Origin: a virus
Virus record (IMG/VR): IMGVR_UViG_3300042507_003672
Location: 1 to 25,887 of that record
DNA: 25,887 nucleotides
Strand: one strand, 5' to 3'
Shown here: positions 16,491 through 23,199 of the stretch, piece by piece
How the letters are laid out: every line of letters starts with the position of its first letter
Numbering within the stretch: position 1 is the first letter of the stretch
The notes under the pieces: generated by a model
What the model was told of the DNA's origin: nothing
What the model saw: the letters and a program-made list of their open reading frames with translations, nothing else
Database searches by the model: none
Made by a program: the position numbers and the translations under genes

Positions 16491-16912
16491 CCACCCTCCG
16501 CCCGCTCACAGCCCACCTCGATGAGCGGGGCAGGCTCATCGAAATCTTCCGGGCCTCGGATGGCGCTCACGGCTTCGGCCAAGCCTACATCACGACTTGC
16601 GCGGCAGGCGTGGTGAAAGCCTGGCACCGCCACAAGCTGCAAGTCGATCGGTGGTTTTGCGTGGCAGGCGCGGCCAAGGTCGGCATTTGGGACGCCGAGG
16701 CCAAGCGGGGCGAGACAGTGATCCTTTCCGCCGACACGCCGCAGCTACTCATCATCCCCGCAGGGTTGTTTCACGGCTTCACGCCATGCCACGGCCACGC
16801 CTCGGCGGCGATTCTAAACCTTCCTTCCCGCGAATACGATCCCATCAATCCCGACGAGGAGCGGCGTGGGCCTTCGGCTTTCCCGTTTCGGTGGGCCGTG
16901 GAGTCGCGCTGA
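16484..16912 (+). CDS. dTDP-4-dehydrorhamnose 3,5-epimerase-like cupin
   Basis: A 142-aa RmlC-like cupin. Residues: QAYITTCAAGVVKAWHRH with H48 and H50, D55 in LQVDRWFCV, GAAKVGIWDA, then PQLLIIPAGLFHGF with H97. These match the cupin core of sugar-nucleotide epimerases/isomerases and the WxxHxxxxD arrangement of this subgroup. The start is taken as ATG 16484, 9 nt after AGGA (16471-16474); ATG 16475 is also in frame. It probably edits a nucleotide sugar or serves as a sugar-binding cupin for the glycosyltransferase encoded just upstream. It is shorter than true RmlC (~180 aa), so the exact reaction is uncertain. Confidence 0.75.
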   Translation: MLATLRPLTAHLDERGRLIEIFRASDGAHGFGQAYITTCAAGVVKAWHRHKLQVDRWFCVAGAAKVGIWDAEAKRGETVILSADTPQLLIIPAGLFHGFTPCHGHASAAILNLPSREYDPINPDEERRGPSAFPFRWAVESR

Positions 16913-16916
16913 CACT

Positions 16917-16922
16917 TTGACA
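16917..16922 (+). promoter_or_regulatory. TTGACA box before BppU-like gene (-26)
   Basis: The box lies 26 nt before the ATG at 16943, looser than the others. The gap also contains tandem GAGGGC/GAGGGCAGGGCC purine blocks. Confidence 0.3.
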
Positions 16923-16942
16923 CAGAGGGCGAGGGCAGGGCC

Positions 16943-17479
16943 ATGCGCGTTTACATCAACCTCGACACATCCGAATTTGTCGTTTCTCCCGTTTTAACGC
17001 AACGGGTCAACACGCACTATTTTGTCCGCCGCGACACGGTGCCCGTTGAGGTGCAGTTCGTGCGCGGTGGCGGCGTGGTCGAATTGGACGCCGGGGCCAC
17101 GGGGCAGCTTGGCATCAAAAAGACCTACACGGGCAGCTTCCTCGCCAACGATGCGGGGTGGACGAAAACAGGAACGGGCAGCAGCACGGTTTACCAATTC
17201 GACTTGGCCCTCAATACGACTGAACTCACCGCCGAGTTCAACCCGGACGCCACAACGGACAGCATCACGGCGAAGATTGAAGTCTCGTGGACAGTCAGCG
17301 GCACCACCTCCAGCACCATGCCGTGCCAATGCGTGATCTACAACGATGTAATCCGAGGCTCCGAGGGCGCGGTTTCCTTCGCCAACACCATGAACCAGTT
17401 CGATCTGCGGGCCAGCGACAACTCGATCTGGCGCGTGACCATTGACGCGGACGGAGTTTTGACCACTCAGAAAGTCTAA
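16943..17479 (+). CDS. baseplate/fibre-base protein (BppU N-domain-like)
   Basis: A 178-aa beta-rich protein. The N-terminus (MRVYINLDTSEFVVSPVL, then RRDTVPVEVQFVRGGGVVEL) and the following GQLGIKKTYTG and ITAKIEVSWTV strands resemble the upper-baseplate/fibre-anchoring domain found in many siphophages. The C-terminal end (NDVIRGSEGA...SIWRVTIDADGVLTTQKV) is a typical adaptor to a fibre trunk. No enzymatic motif is seen. It is the first gene of the fibre block and related in design to the protein at 18188-18553. Confidence 0.6.
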   Translation: MRVYINLDTSEFVVSPVLTQRVNTHYFVRRDTVPVEVQFVRGGGVVELDAGATGQLGIKKTYTGSFLANDAGWTKTGTGSSTVYQFDLALNTTELTAEFNPDATTDSITAKIEVSWTVSGTTSSTMPCQCVIYNDVIRGSEGAVSFANTMNQFDLRASDNSIWRVTIDADGVLTTQKV

Positions 17480-17481
17480 CC

Positions 17482-18009
17482 ATGAAAAAACTTTTCACCC
17501 TCCTCCTCGCCACCCTCTGCGCGGCCACAACTTACGGCCAGACGATCAAGGCGCTGTCCTACAACAGCACGAACAACACCATTGTTGCCACGCAGCGCGT
17601 GACATTTCCCGCGCTTGGCGTTGCCACAGGATCGGCGGCAGCACCCTCTCTGACTTACGCGATCGGGACAAACGTATTTGGAACATTTGCAACAACGGCA
17701 CTCGGCGTTGGCCCCTATCTCGGTTTTAGCGTGAACGGAACGCGGCAATTTTACATTGCGACAAATACCATTCGCGCCGAACTGCCGATCAGTTTTAGCA
17801 CAACAACAAATGCCGCCGAAACCCGGACAAATTTGAGCCTCGGACTTCCAGCCCTAACCAACACCAGCAACGTCACCACGATGAGGGAGCTGGCGGGCAG
17901 CACGAATACGAATCAGCCCTTTAGTGGAACGGTCGAATATCACAACCATAATGCCGATCCGTTTTTCATGGAGATTTCCAATGGAATTATTTTGAGGATT
18001 TACGAATGA
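17482..18009 (+). CDS. exported fibre-like protein with signal peptide
   Basis: A 175-aa protein beginning MKKLFTLLLATLCAATTYG, a clear Sec signal peptide (n-region KK, hydrophobic core, likely cleavage near residue 19-20 before Q). The mature part is Asn/Thr-rich, with fibre-like strands (LGVGPYLGFSVNGTRQFYI; NTIRAELPISFSTTTNA; FSGTVEYHNHNADPFFMEIS). An export signal is unusual for a virion fibre, which assembles in the cytoplasm. Either this protein works in the host envelope (for example surface display or exclusion) or the N-terminus is misread. It starts 2 nt after the preceding stop, with TTGACC 23 nt upstream, and overlaps the next gene by 4 nt (ATGA). Confidence 0.6.
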   Translation: MKKLFTLLLATLCAATTYGQTIKALSYNSTNNTIVATQRVTFPALGVATGSAAAPSLTYAIGTNVFGTFATTALGVGPYLGFSVNGTRQFYIATNTIRAELPISFSTTTNAAETRTNLSLGLPALTNTSNVTTMRELAGSTNTNQPFSGTVEYHNHNADPFFMEISNGIILRIYE

Positions 18010-18191
18010 GCCTGCACGATCCCATTGATTTCCTTTCGCGGCCACTCGTCGGCGTCTCGACCTCGCTCGGCAGCGTGATCGTGAGCCTGCTGCCGCACCT
18101 TGAGACTGCCGCACGCTTAGGAGTCCTTGGACTCGGCCTCATCGCGGGACTGCTGACAGTTCGCAAAGCATGGAAGGATCGCAACAAATGA
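18006..18191 (+). CDS. small membrane protein
   Basis: A 61-aa protein with one clear transmembrane helix near the C-terminus (LGVLGLGLIAGLLTV) followed by a basic tail (RKAWKDRNK); the stretch LVGVSTSLGSVIVSLL may be a second hydrophobic helix. It could be a holin, but it lies in the fibre block rather than next to the amidase, so it may instead partner the exported protein before it. It overlaps both neighbours by 4 nt (ATGA on each side). Confidence 0.6.
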   Translation: MSLHDPIDFLSRPLVGVSTSLGSVIVSLLPHLETAARLGVLGLGLIAGLLTVRKAWKDRNK

Positions 18192-18553
18192 GCGCCTGCG
18201 CTTCATCCCAAGCCGATCTGACATGGACTCGCGGCGACTCCGGGCGGCTCGATGTGTCGGTCAAAGACGCGGACGGCACGGCCTACAACTTAACGGGAAG
18301 CACGCTTTTTTTGACGGTAAAATCCGCACTGACCGATGCGGATTCTGCCGCCGTCATTCGCAAAGAGGTCACCTCGCACAGCAACGCGGCGGGTGGGCTG
18401 TCCCACTTTGATCTACTCACTACCGACAACGCCACGGCGGGCACTTGCTACTACGATGTTCAGTTGAAGGACTCGACTAACAAAATCTACACGTTGTTCG
18501 GCGGCTTCTGGAAAGTCCTCTCCGACGTAACGACCCGCACCGCACCGCTCTAA
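18188..18553 (+). CDS. BppU-like fibre-base domain protein
   Basis: A 121-aa beta-rich protein; start set at ATG 18188, overlapping the previous stop. The order LTWTRGDSGRLDVSVKDADG, YNLTGSTLFLTVKS, VIRKEVTSHSNA, HFDLLTTDNATAGTCYYDVQL, FGGFWKVLSDVT is characteristic of the N-terminal domain of upper-baseplate/fibre-anchor proteins (BppU_N-like). It probably anchors the fibre encoded next. The following ATG lies one base after the stop. Confidence 0.65.
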   Translation: MSACASSQADLTWTRGDSGRLDVSVKDADGTAYNLTGSTLFLTVKSALTDADSAAVIRKEVTSHSNAAGGLSHFDLLTTDNATAGTCYYDVQLKDSTNKIYTLFGGFWKVLSDVTTRTAPL

Positions 18554-18554
18554 A

Positions 18555-20645
18555 ATGGCCGCTTACCACAAAGTTGAGGTCAGCCTAAACACCAACGCGG
18601 TTGAAGTGGGCATCCCTTCGCCGCAGACGGTAAACGTGACGCTGCCGACAATCGGCCCTGCGGGCCCGACCGGCAGCGTCGGCCCCGCTGGCCCAACTGG
18701 CCCGCAGGGAGTGCCAGGCACCGGGCTGGAAGTCCTGACCACGCAGGGCGACATTCTTTACCAAGGCGCGTCTACCGGGCAGCGCCTCGCCATCGGCACC
18801 AGCGGCCAAATTCTAAGGGTCGCCAACGGCATCCCCTCGTGGGGCAACGAGTCGGGCGCGGTTAGCTCGGTGGCAGGCCGCACCGGGGCCGTCGTGCTCG
18901 CCGTGGCCGACGTGGCTGATGCCGTGGCAACCTCGGACGCCCGGCTCTCGGACGCGCGCACGCCAAGCAGCACGCTTGCTCATGCCGCAAGTCACGCCGC
19001 AGGGGGAAGCGATCCTGTAATTTTAAGTCAATTAGATTCTCAGCCGTCTGGAGGCGTAAATAAATTCAAGCTCGGCCTCGGAGGCGATTCGCCAACGGGC
19101 CGCTTCGTCGGCGTCAGCACGGCGGGCGATCCGATTATTGGCGTTTTAAGCTACGGAAGCGCGGAGCAATACGACCCAAGTGCTGAAGTTTCATCATCAG
19201 CGTTTGGTATGACGTTTGGCGCAACCAACTCTTCAATGTTCGCGCAATACTTAAAAGACGGCGGGCTGGAGGCTCAATACAATTTCCCAGCAGCAAGCGG
19301 CACCGTCGCGCTGACGGACGACATACCGACCGAAGTTACTGACCTCGCCGCCACAGGCATCAGCGCCGACTACGTTCCTGTGGCACAGGGCGATGGCACG
19401 ATAGTTTGGGAAGCTCAGAGCGGCGGTGGTGGTGGTGGCGATACCGTCTCAATCCAATCAACCGCCGCAGATATTCTTTCCGTCTCATCGGGCGCAATCT
19501 CTGCCGACGATGCGGGCGCAACACGGATTGTTTATTGGAACGATACAAACAACAAGCTCGCCTACGGAACGCCGTCCGATGTCGGCGCAGCGGCAAGCTC
19601 GCACACACACTCGGACGCCACGCAGTCTGTCGCTGGATTTCTTTCCACGGCAGACAAGACCAAGTTGGACGGCATTGCAAGTGGCGCGGAAGTAAACGTC
19701 AACGCCGACTGGAACGCATCGAGCGGCGACGCGCAGATCCTTAACAAGCCGACCCTCGGCACCGCAGCAGCAGCAGCGACAACTGACTTTGCGGCGGCTT
19801 CGCACACGCATCCCGCTTCCGCAATCTCCGACAGCACCACCGCAGGCCGCGCCCTGCTCACGGGCGCAGACGCAGCGGCACAGCGCACATCTCTCGGCCT
19901 CGCCGCCTCGGCGACCACGGACACGACCAACGCCGACAACATTTCCAGCGGGACGCTTGCCGTTGCGCGGCTCCCTGTCGGCACAGGCTCAACCAACGTC
20001 CTCGCCCCGACCATCGTAGACGCCAAAGGTGACCTCATCGTGGCCTCGGCAGCGGACACCGTGGCAAGGCTACCTGTGGGCGGCACGAACGGCCATGTGC
20101 TTACGGTGGATTCGGCGGAAACGCTGGGAGTGAAATGGGCGGCAGCATCGGGCGGCGGATCTGGAGGAACAAAAACCTACGCCGTCTTCACCGCCGAACA
20201 CAACCAGCCGCCCGCCACCGCTTTCGCCACCCTCGACACCCGCAACAGCATCGCCGTCCTCGACTTCGACGCCGCCACGGACGAAAGCGCAGTATTTGTT
20301 GGCGTCATCCCCGAAGGTGCATCGCTCGGCAGCGGCCTCAAGGTTTTCATTCACTGGATGGCAAGCACCGCAACGAGCGGCAACTGCCGATGGGGCGTGC
20401 AATTTGAAAAGTCTGGCACAGACCTCGACACGGACTCATTCGACACTGCCACCGAAGCGCACAGCGCGGCCAACGGCACAAGCGGCATCGAGACTGTGAC
20501 CGAAATCACCGCCACCGCCATCGACTCGCTGGCAGCAGGCAACAGATTCCGCCTCAAAGTCTTTCGCAATGCCGACGATGCGACCAACGACACCATGACA
20601 GGCGATGCGGAGTTGATCGCTGTCGAAGTAAGGAGCGCGGCGTAA
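18555..20645 (+). CDS. tail fibre protein with collagen-like repeats
   Basis: A 696-aa trimeric-fibre-type protein. Residues ~34-57 are collagen-like Gly-X-Y (GPAGPTGSVGPAGPTGPQG). Then come alternating fibre-shaft units typical of phage fibres (RVANGIPSWGNESGAVSSVA; TKLDGIASGAEVNVNADWNA; AAQRTSLGLAASATTDTTN; ADTVARLPVGGTNGHVLTVD) and a Gly linker near 290-297 (GGGGGG). The C-terminal ~160 residues (TKTYAVFTAEHNQPPATAFA onward) form a beta domain that is probably the receptor-binding head. Overlaps the next start in TAATG. Confidence 0.85.
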   Translation: MAAYHKVEVSLNTNAVEVGIPSPQTVNVTLPTIGPAGPTGSVGPAGPTGPQGVPGTGLEVLTTQGDILYQGASTGQRLAIGTSGQILRVANGIPSWGNESGAVSSVAGRTGAVVLAVADVADAVATSDARLSDARTPSSTLAHAASHAAGGSDPVILSQLDSQPSGGVNKFKLGLGGDSPTGRFVGVSTAGDPIIGVLSYGSAEQYDPSAEVSSSAFGMTFGATNSSMFAQYLKDGGLEAQYNFPAASGTVALTDDIPTEVTDLAATGISADYVPVAQGDGTIVWEAQSGGGGGGDTVSIQSTAADILSVSSGAISADDAGATRIVYWNDTNNKLAYGTPSDVGAAASSHTHSDATQSVAGFLSTADKTKLDGIASGAEVNVNADWNASSGDAQILNKPTLGTAAAAATTDFAAASHTHPASAISDSTTAGRALLTGADAAAQRTSLGLAASATTDTTNADNISSGTLAVARLPVGTGSTNVLAPTIVDAKGDLIVASAADTVARLPVGGTNGHVLTVDSAETLGVKWAAASGGGSGGTKTYAVFTAEHNQPPATAFATLDTRNSIAVLDFDAATDESAVFVGVIPEGASLGSGLKVFIHWMASTATSGNCRWGVQFEKSGTDLDTDSFDTATEAHSAANGTSGIETVTEITATAIDSLAAGNRFRLKVFRNADDATNDTMTGDAELIAVEVRSAA

Positions 20646-21283
20646 TGGCTTACGATTTTACAGCGGCGAGTAGCCGAAGTCTCACTGCAAATTCTGCGCC
20701 TGTCACTTCACTGCCAATGACCATAGCGGCATGGTTTAATAGAAAAAGCAGTGGAACAAACCATTTTATAGCCGCAGTGGATACGAGTAGCGGGACGGGA
20801 TTTAATGGCTTGTTTTTGACTGCCAGCCCAAACGCTGTGGGAGCGTCATCTAACAACGGAGCAAGTTTTGCCCTTGCACAAACGAGCACCACTTACTCTC
20901 TAAATGAATGGAATCATGGCGCTGCCGTTTTTGCCTCAAGCTCAAGCAGAACAGCATATCTCAATGCGGGAGGAAGCGCCACAGACACAACTGGTATTGC
21001 TGTTAGTGGAGCCAATAACACAACTATAGGCGCAAGATATGCAAGCAGTTCTCTGGGCGCATATGCTAACGCGCTCATAGCCGAAGTCGGCATCTGGAAC
21101 GCCGCCCTCACCGTCGCCGAAATCGCCTCCCTTGCAGACGGCATGACCTGCGACAAGGTGCGCCCGCAAAGCCTCGTCTTCTACGCCCCGCTCGTCCGCG
21201 ACCTCATTGATTACAAGGGCGGCTTGACCATCACCAACAACAACACGGCGACAGTCGCCAACCATCCGCGAGTTTATGCCTAA
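20645..21283 (+). CDS. LamG/concanavalin-like lectin-fold protein
   Basis: A 212-aa protein with the LamG-type jelly-roll pattern: YDFTAASSRSLTANSAPVT, MTIAAWFNRKSSGTN, WNHGAAVFASSSSRTAYLNA, NNTTIGARY, and ALIAEVGIWNAALTVAEIASL, the last being a signature-like element of these domains. It probably binds a cell-surface glycan as part of the fibre. It has no signal peptide. The 5' two thirds is visibly more A/T-rich than the neighbouring fibre DNA, suggesting exchange of a receptor-binding module. Confidence 0.8.
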   Translation: MAYDFTAASSRSLTANSAPVTSLPMTIAAWFNRKSSGTNHFIAAVDTSSGTGFNGLFLTASPNAVGASSNNGASFALAQTSTTYSLNEWNHGAAVFASSSSRTAYLNAGGSATDTTGIAVSGANNTTIGARYASSSLGAYANALIAEVGIWNAALTVAEIASLADGMTCDKVRPQSLVFYAPLVRDLIDYKGGLTITNNNTATVANHPRVYA

Positions 21284-21698
21284 CTATTACCGCATTTCCG
21301 ACCCGAACGATGTCCGCGACCTTGGCGAGCAGATGGCCGCGTGGGAGCTTGCCGACAACCCGAAGCGTTTTGATTGGGCCGTCCAAAGCGCACCCCCAAG
21401 CGTAGATGCCGTGTGGACTGACGGCGCGTGGATCGTCCCGCCGTTGCCGACGATGACCGCCGAAGAGGCCGTCAGCCAATACTTCTCACCTTACCAGACG
21501 CTCGCCCTCCAGCGTTTTGAAATGGCGCGGCTCCAAGCAGGCAAGCCCCTCGGCCCGAAGATGTCGGCCTGCAAGACATGGCTGGAATCCGTGATGCTTG
21601 GCTGGGCGCTCGATCCTACGCCGAAGGAGAGCTTTGGAAGTCCTACGGCTACGTTTGAAGAGGCCAGCGCGGAGGCTGTTGCTGATCTCGCTCAGTAG
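21276..21698 (+). CDS. putative tail fibre assembly / small structural protein
   Basis: A 140-aa protein starting inside the end of the lectin gene (8-nt overlap). The N-terminus (MPNYYRISDPNDVRDLGEQMAAW), a Pro-rich middle (GAWIVPPLPTMTAEEAV) and the acidic helix TFEEASAEAVADL are compatible with fibre-assembly chaperones encoded directly after fibre genes, but I do not recognise a conserved family. No membrane segment is seen. Confidence 0.45.
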   Translation: MPNYYRISDPNDVRDLGEQMAAWELADNPKRFDWAVQSAPPSVDAVWTDGAWIVPPLPTMTAEEAVSQYFSPYQTLALQRFEMARLQAGKPLGPKMSACKTWLESVMLGWALDPTPKESFGSPTATFEEASAEAVADLAQ

Positions 21699-21701
21699 GC
21701 T

Positions 21702-21707
21702 TTGACA
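21702..21707 (+). promoter_or_regulatory. TTGACA box before lysis cluster (-20)
   Basis: The box lies 20 nt before ATG 21722. A small hairpin, CCCC-GGCGC-GGGG (21708-21720), fills the space up to one base before the start and could hide it. Confidence 0.45.
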
Positions 21708-21721
21708 CCCCGGCGCGGGGT

Positions 21722-21880
21722 ATGAACTGGAAGACCACCGCAACGGGCGTTTTGGGCGCACTCATCTCGATCCTCACAATCACAAAGGCAGTGCTGTCGG
21801 GCCAGCCGTTCGACCCCGCGCTTGTCACCGGGGTCATCACGGGAGTCGGTTTAATCTTCGCCGCAGACGCTAAGAAGTAA
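21722..21880 (+). CDS. holin-like small membrane protein
   Basis: A 52-aa protein (MNWKTTATGVLGALISILTI at the N-terminus; ends AADAKK) with two hydrophobic segments, ~7-20 and ~35-47, split by a polar SGQPFDPA loop. The pattern MNWKTTxTG...GLIFAxD is common in small phage membrane proteins beside endolysins, so a holin role is likely. It overlaps the lipoprotein start (TAATG). Confidence 0.7.
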   Translation: MNWKTTATGVLGALISILTITKAVLSGQPFDPALVTGVITGVGLIFAADAKK

Positions 21881-22020
21881 TGCGCCTCGCACTATTGGCG
21901 CTGGCCGCGCTGGCCCTCACGGGCTGCGCGGGCCTCAAGTGGGCGGTTGGCTACAACCCGCAGACAAAACAGTGGACGGTGAGCGGCGAGCTTCCGCCTC
22001 CGGGCAGCAACAAGAAGTGA
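21880..22020 (+). CDS. small lipoprotein (candidate outer spanin)
   Basis: A 46-aa protein with an N-terminal hydrophobic stretch and lipobox LTGC, the modified Cys being residue 16 (MRLALLALAALALTGCAG). The mature part is short (~30 aa), with aromatic and Pro residues (KQWTVSGELPPPGSNKK). A tiny outer-membrane lipoprotein between holin and amidase fits the outer spanin of a Gram-negative phage. No matching inner spanin is recognised. It overlaps both neighbours (TAATG before, GTGA after). Confidence 0.7.
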   Translation: MRLALLALAALALTGCAGLKWAVGYNPQTKQWTVSGELPPPGSNKK

Positions 22021-22667
22021 ACTTGCTGTGCTACCTAAAACGCTTATTCGCGCCATTCGGGCGTGGCCCACGACCGACCTTGCCGAACTCCTCGGACTCC
22101 TTCACACCGAAATCCACCGCCGCGCCGAAACCGAGCGCAAAGCCGCCAAAAAGCGCCCCAAGCACAAAGGCGAAAAGCCCTAAGTCTTACCCGGAAAAGC
22201 TGCTCAACACGCCGAACGTCTCGCGTGGCAGGCGCATCAAGCCACAGGCCATCGTCCTGCATCACACTTCGGGATCTTACGCTGGCAGCGTGGCGTGGTG
22301 CATGAACCCGGCGAGCAGGGTCAGCTATCACTGCATCGTGGCAAAAGAGGGCAGGCGCTCCACCTTAGCCGATCCAGACGAGAGAACATGGCACGCGGGA
22401 GTTTCGTTTTGGCGCGGCAAGCGCGACCTTAATAGTTGGAGCATCGGCGCAGCCTTTGAAGGCGACAGTTACAAGCGCCCGTTAGGCGAGGACGAGATGG
22501 CCTCGATGGCCGAATACCTTGAGCCGTTAATGAAGCTGTATCGGCTCACGCTTGCGGACGTTACCGACCACCGCACGGTTTCGCCGAGGCGCAAAGACGA
22601 TTTGAACCCGGTCGAGCTTGCGCGCTTCAAGGCGTATTTAGCGCGCCGCATAGAAAACGCGACGTAG
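22017..22667 (+). CDS. N-acetylmuramoyl-L-alanine amidase (endolysin)
   Basis: A 216-aa zinc amidase (Amidase_2-like). Start set at GTG 22017, which overlaps the lipoprotein stop by 4 nt; the frame is open further upstream but there it overlaps the lipoprotein. Residues 1-~57 form a Pro/Ala/Lys/Ser-rich segment. The catalytic domain follows: IVLHHTSGS with H82-H83, RVSYHCIVAKEG, ERTWHAG with H126, and DVTDHRTVSPRRKDDLNP with H185 and D194/D195 as the expected metal and catalytic set. It cleaves the amide bond between MurNAc and the stem peptide at lysis. No cell-wall-binding domain is seen. Confidence 0.9.
   Translation: MNLLCYLKRLFAPFGRGPRPTLPNSSDSFTPKSTAAPKPSAKPPKSAPSTKAKSPKSYPEKLLNTPNVSRGRRIKPQAIVLHHTSGSYAGSVAWCMNPASRVSYHCIVAKEGRRSTLADPDERTWHAGVSFWRGKRDLNSWSIGAAFEGDSYKRPLGEDEMASMAEYLEPLMKLYRLTLADVTDHRTVSPRRKDDLNPVELARFKAYLARRIENAT
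22028..22183 (+). CDS. possible overlapping 51-aa ORF inside amidase linker
   Basis: A second frame within the amidase linker reads from GTG 22028: VLPKTLIRAIRAWPTTDLAE, then LLGLLHTEIHRRAETERKAA and KKRPKHKGEKP to TAA 22181-22183. It looks protein-like, with an amphipathic helix and a basic tail, and its third codon positions are mostly C/G. This matches genuine genes here at least as well as the amidase frame, which in this stretch encodes only a low-complexity Pro/Lys/Ser linker. It could be a small lysis accessory, or the amidase could start further inside. No Shine-Dalgarno site separates it from the amidase. Confidence 0.35.
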   Translation: MLPKTLIRAIRAWPTTDLAELLGLLHTEIHRRAETERKAAKKRPKHKGEKP

Positions 22668-22696
22668 TTTAAGCCACCACTTGAACTATTAAAGAA

Positions 22697-22888
22697 ATGT
22701 CCCTGCGCTTTGAACAACGCCGCGCGCTGTTAAAGGCGCGCGATCTTCTGCGCGATTTGCTCCACCCGTCCACCCGCCCGAAGACCGTGCGGGAATTGCG
22801 GGAGCGAGCGCATGGCGCGCTGCGGCACTATCCGTTCCTCGACGAGAGGGGCGAACCATTGTGGTCGCAGGATGAATTTGACCAATGA
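22697..22888 (+). CDS. hypothetical 63-aa phage protein
   Basis: A small basic, helical protein (SLRFEQRRALLKARDLLRDL; TVRELRERAHGALRHYPF) ending DEFDQ. AAAGAA sits just before the ATG. I do not recognise the family; small proteins of this type are common near phage lysis genes. Its stop codon abuts the tRNA-like element. Confidence 0.6.
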   Translation: MSLRFEQRRALLKARDLLRDLLHPSTRPKTVRELRERAHGALRHYPFLDERGEPLWSQDEFDQ

Positions 22889-22957
22889 GCGCGTGGCGGA
22901 AGTAGACGCAGGCCCATAAAGCTAAAGTTGCAGGTATCGAATCCTGCCGCGCTCCCC
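22887..22957 (+). tRNA. degenerate tRNA-like element
   Basis: Cloverleaf parts: perfect 7-bp acceptor stem GAGCGCG (22887-22893) with CGCGCTC (22948-22954); perfect 5-bp T stem GCAGG (22930-22934) with CCTGC (22943-22947) around TATCGAAT, a T loop with one extra base; and a D-arm-like GCGGAAGTAGACGC (22896-22909), close to the tRNA-Leu form but lacking the GG of the D loop. The anticodon arm is weak: a 3-bp stem (GGC/GCT) around CCATAAA, with CAT visible. There is no long variable arm and no encoded CCA, and it is short (~68 nt to the end of the acceptor stem). It is probably a non-decoding or decayed tRNA, or a tRNA mimic. Confidence 0.5.
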
Positions 22958-23046
22958 TTGTGTATAGCAATGACCACTTTGATATACACAAGCGCGCATT
23001 GAGTATAGCGAAGTTCACAAGGGGAGGGGGCGATTTGCCTCCGCCC
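22954..23046. repeat. inverted repeats between convergent gene blocks
   Basis: An outer inverted repeat CCCCTTGTG (22954-22962) / CACAAGGGG (23016-23024) encloses an inner one, GTGTATA / TATACAC (starting 22960, ending 22989). A GC-rich stem follows (GGGCG / CGCCC around 23028-23046). The + strand lysis block and the - strand operon converge here, so it may act as a two-way terminator, although no T-run is present. No convincing gene is seen on + in this stretch. Confidence 0.45.
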
Positions 23047-23199
23047 TTAGCGCCATCCCAAAGCAATCGCCATGAACCCCGCATTGGCGCAGGCATAGAA
23101 CAAAAAACACGTTCCAAGAGCGGGCTGGCCCTGGCTCCAGAATCCGTAAGCCGTCCAAAGGTAGCAGACGGTGGTGATGACGAGGGGCCAAAAGGTCAC
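23047..23199 (-). CDS. small two-helix membrane protein
   Basis: Read on minus from GTG (23199) to TAA (23049-23047), 50 aa. It starts VTFWPLVITTVCYLWTAYGF, has a short polar loop (WSQGQPA), then a second hydrophobic segment with LGTCFLFYACANAGFMAIAL, and ends GWR. Start evidence: GGGAGG about 10 nt upstream and a GTGA overlap with the stop of the metallopeptidase-like gene. It would be the last gene of the minus operon. A typical small phage membrane protein; holin, exclusion or an accessory role are all possible. Confidence 0.7.
   Translation of the reverse strand: MTFWPLVITTVCYLWTAYGFWSQGQPALGTCFLFYACANAGFMAIALGWR

Noticed and set aside
18640-18730. GC-rich repeated units as possible terminator or CRISPR-like repeats
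   Set aside because: They are the Gly-X-Y collagen codons of the fibre gene. No CRISPR array or diversity-generating retroelement (no reverse transcriptase) is visible in the window.
19420-19440. GGT tandem repeat as a variable-number switch
   Set aside because: It simply encodes a poly-Gly linker in the fibre and is short; no sign of frame-changing design.
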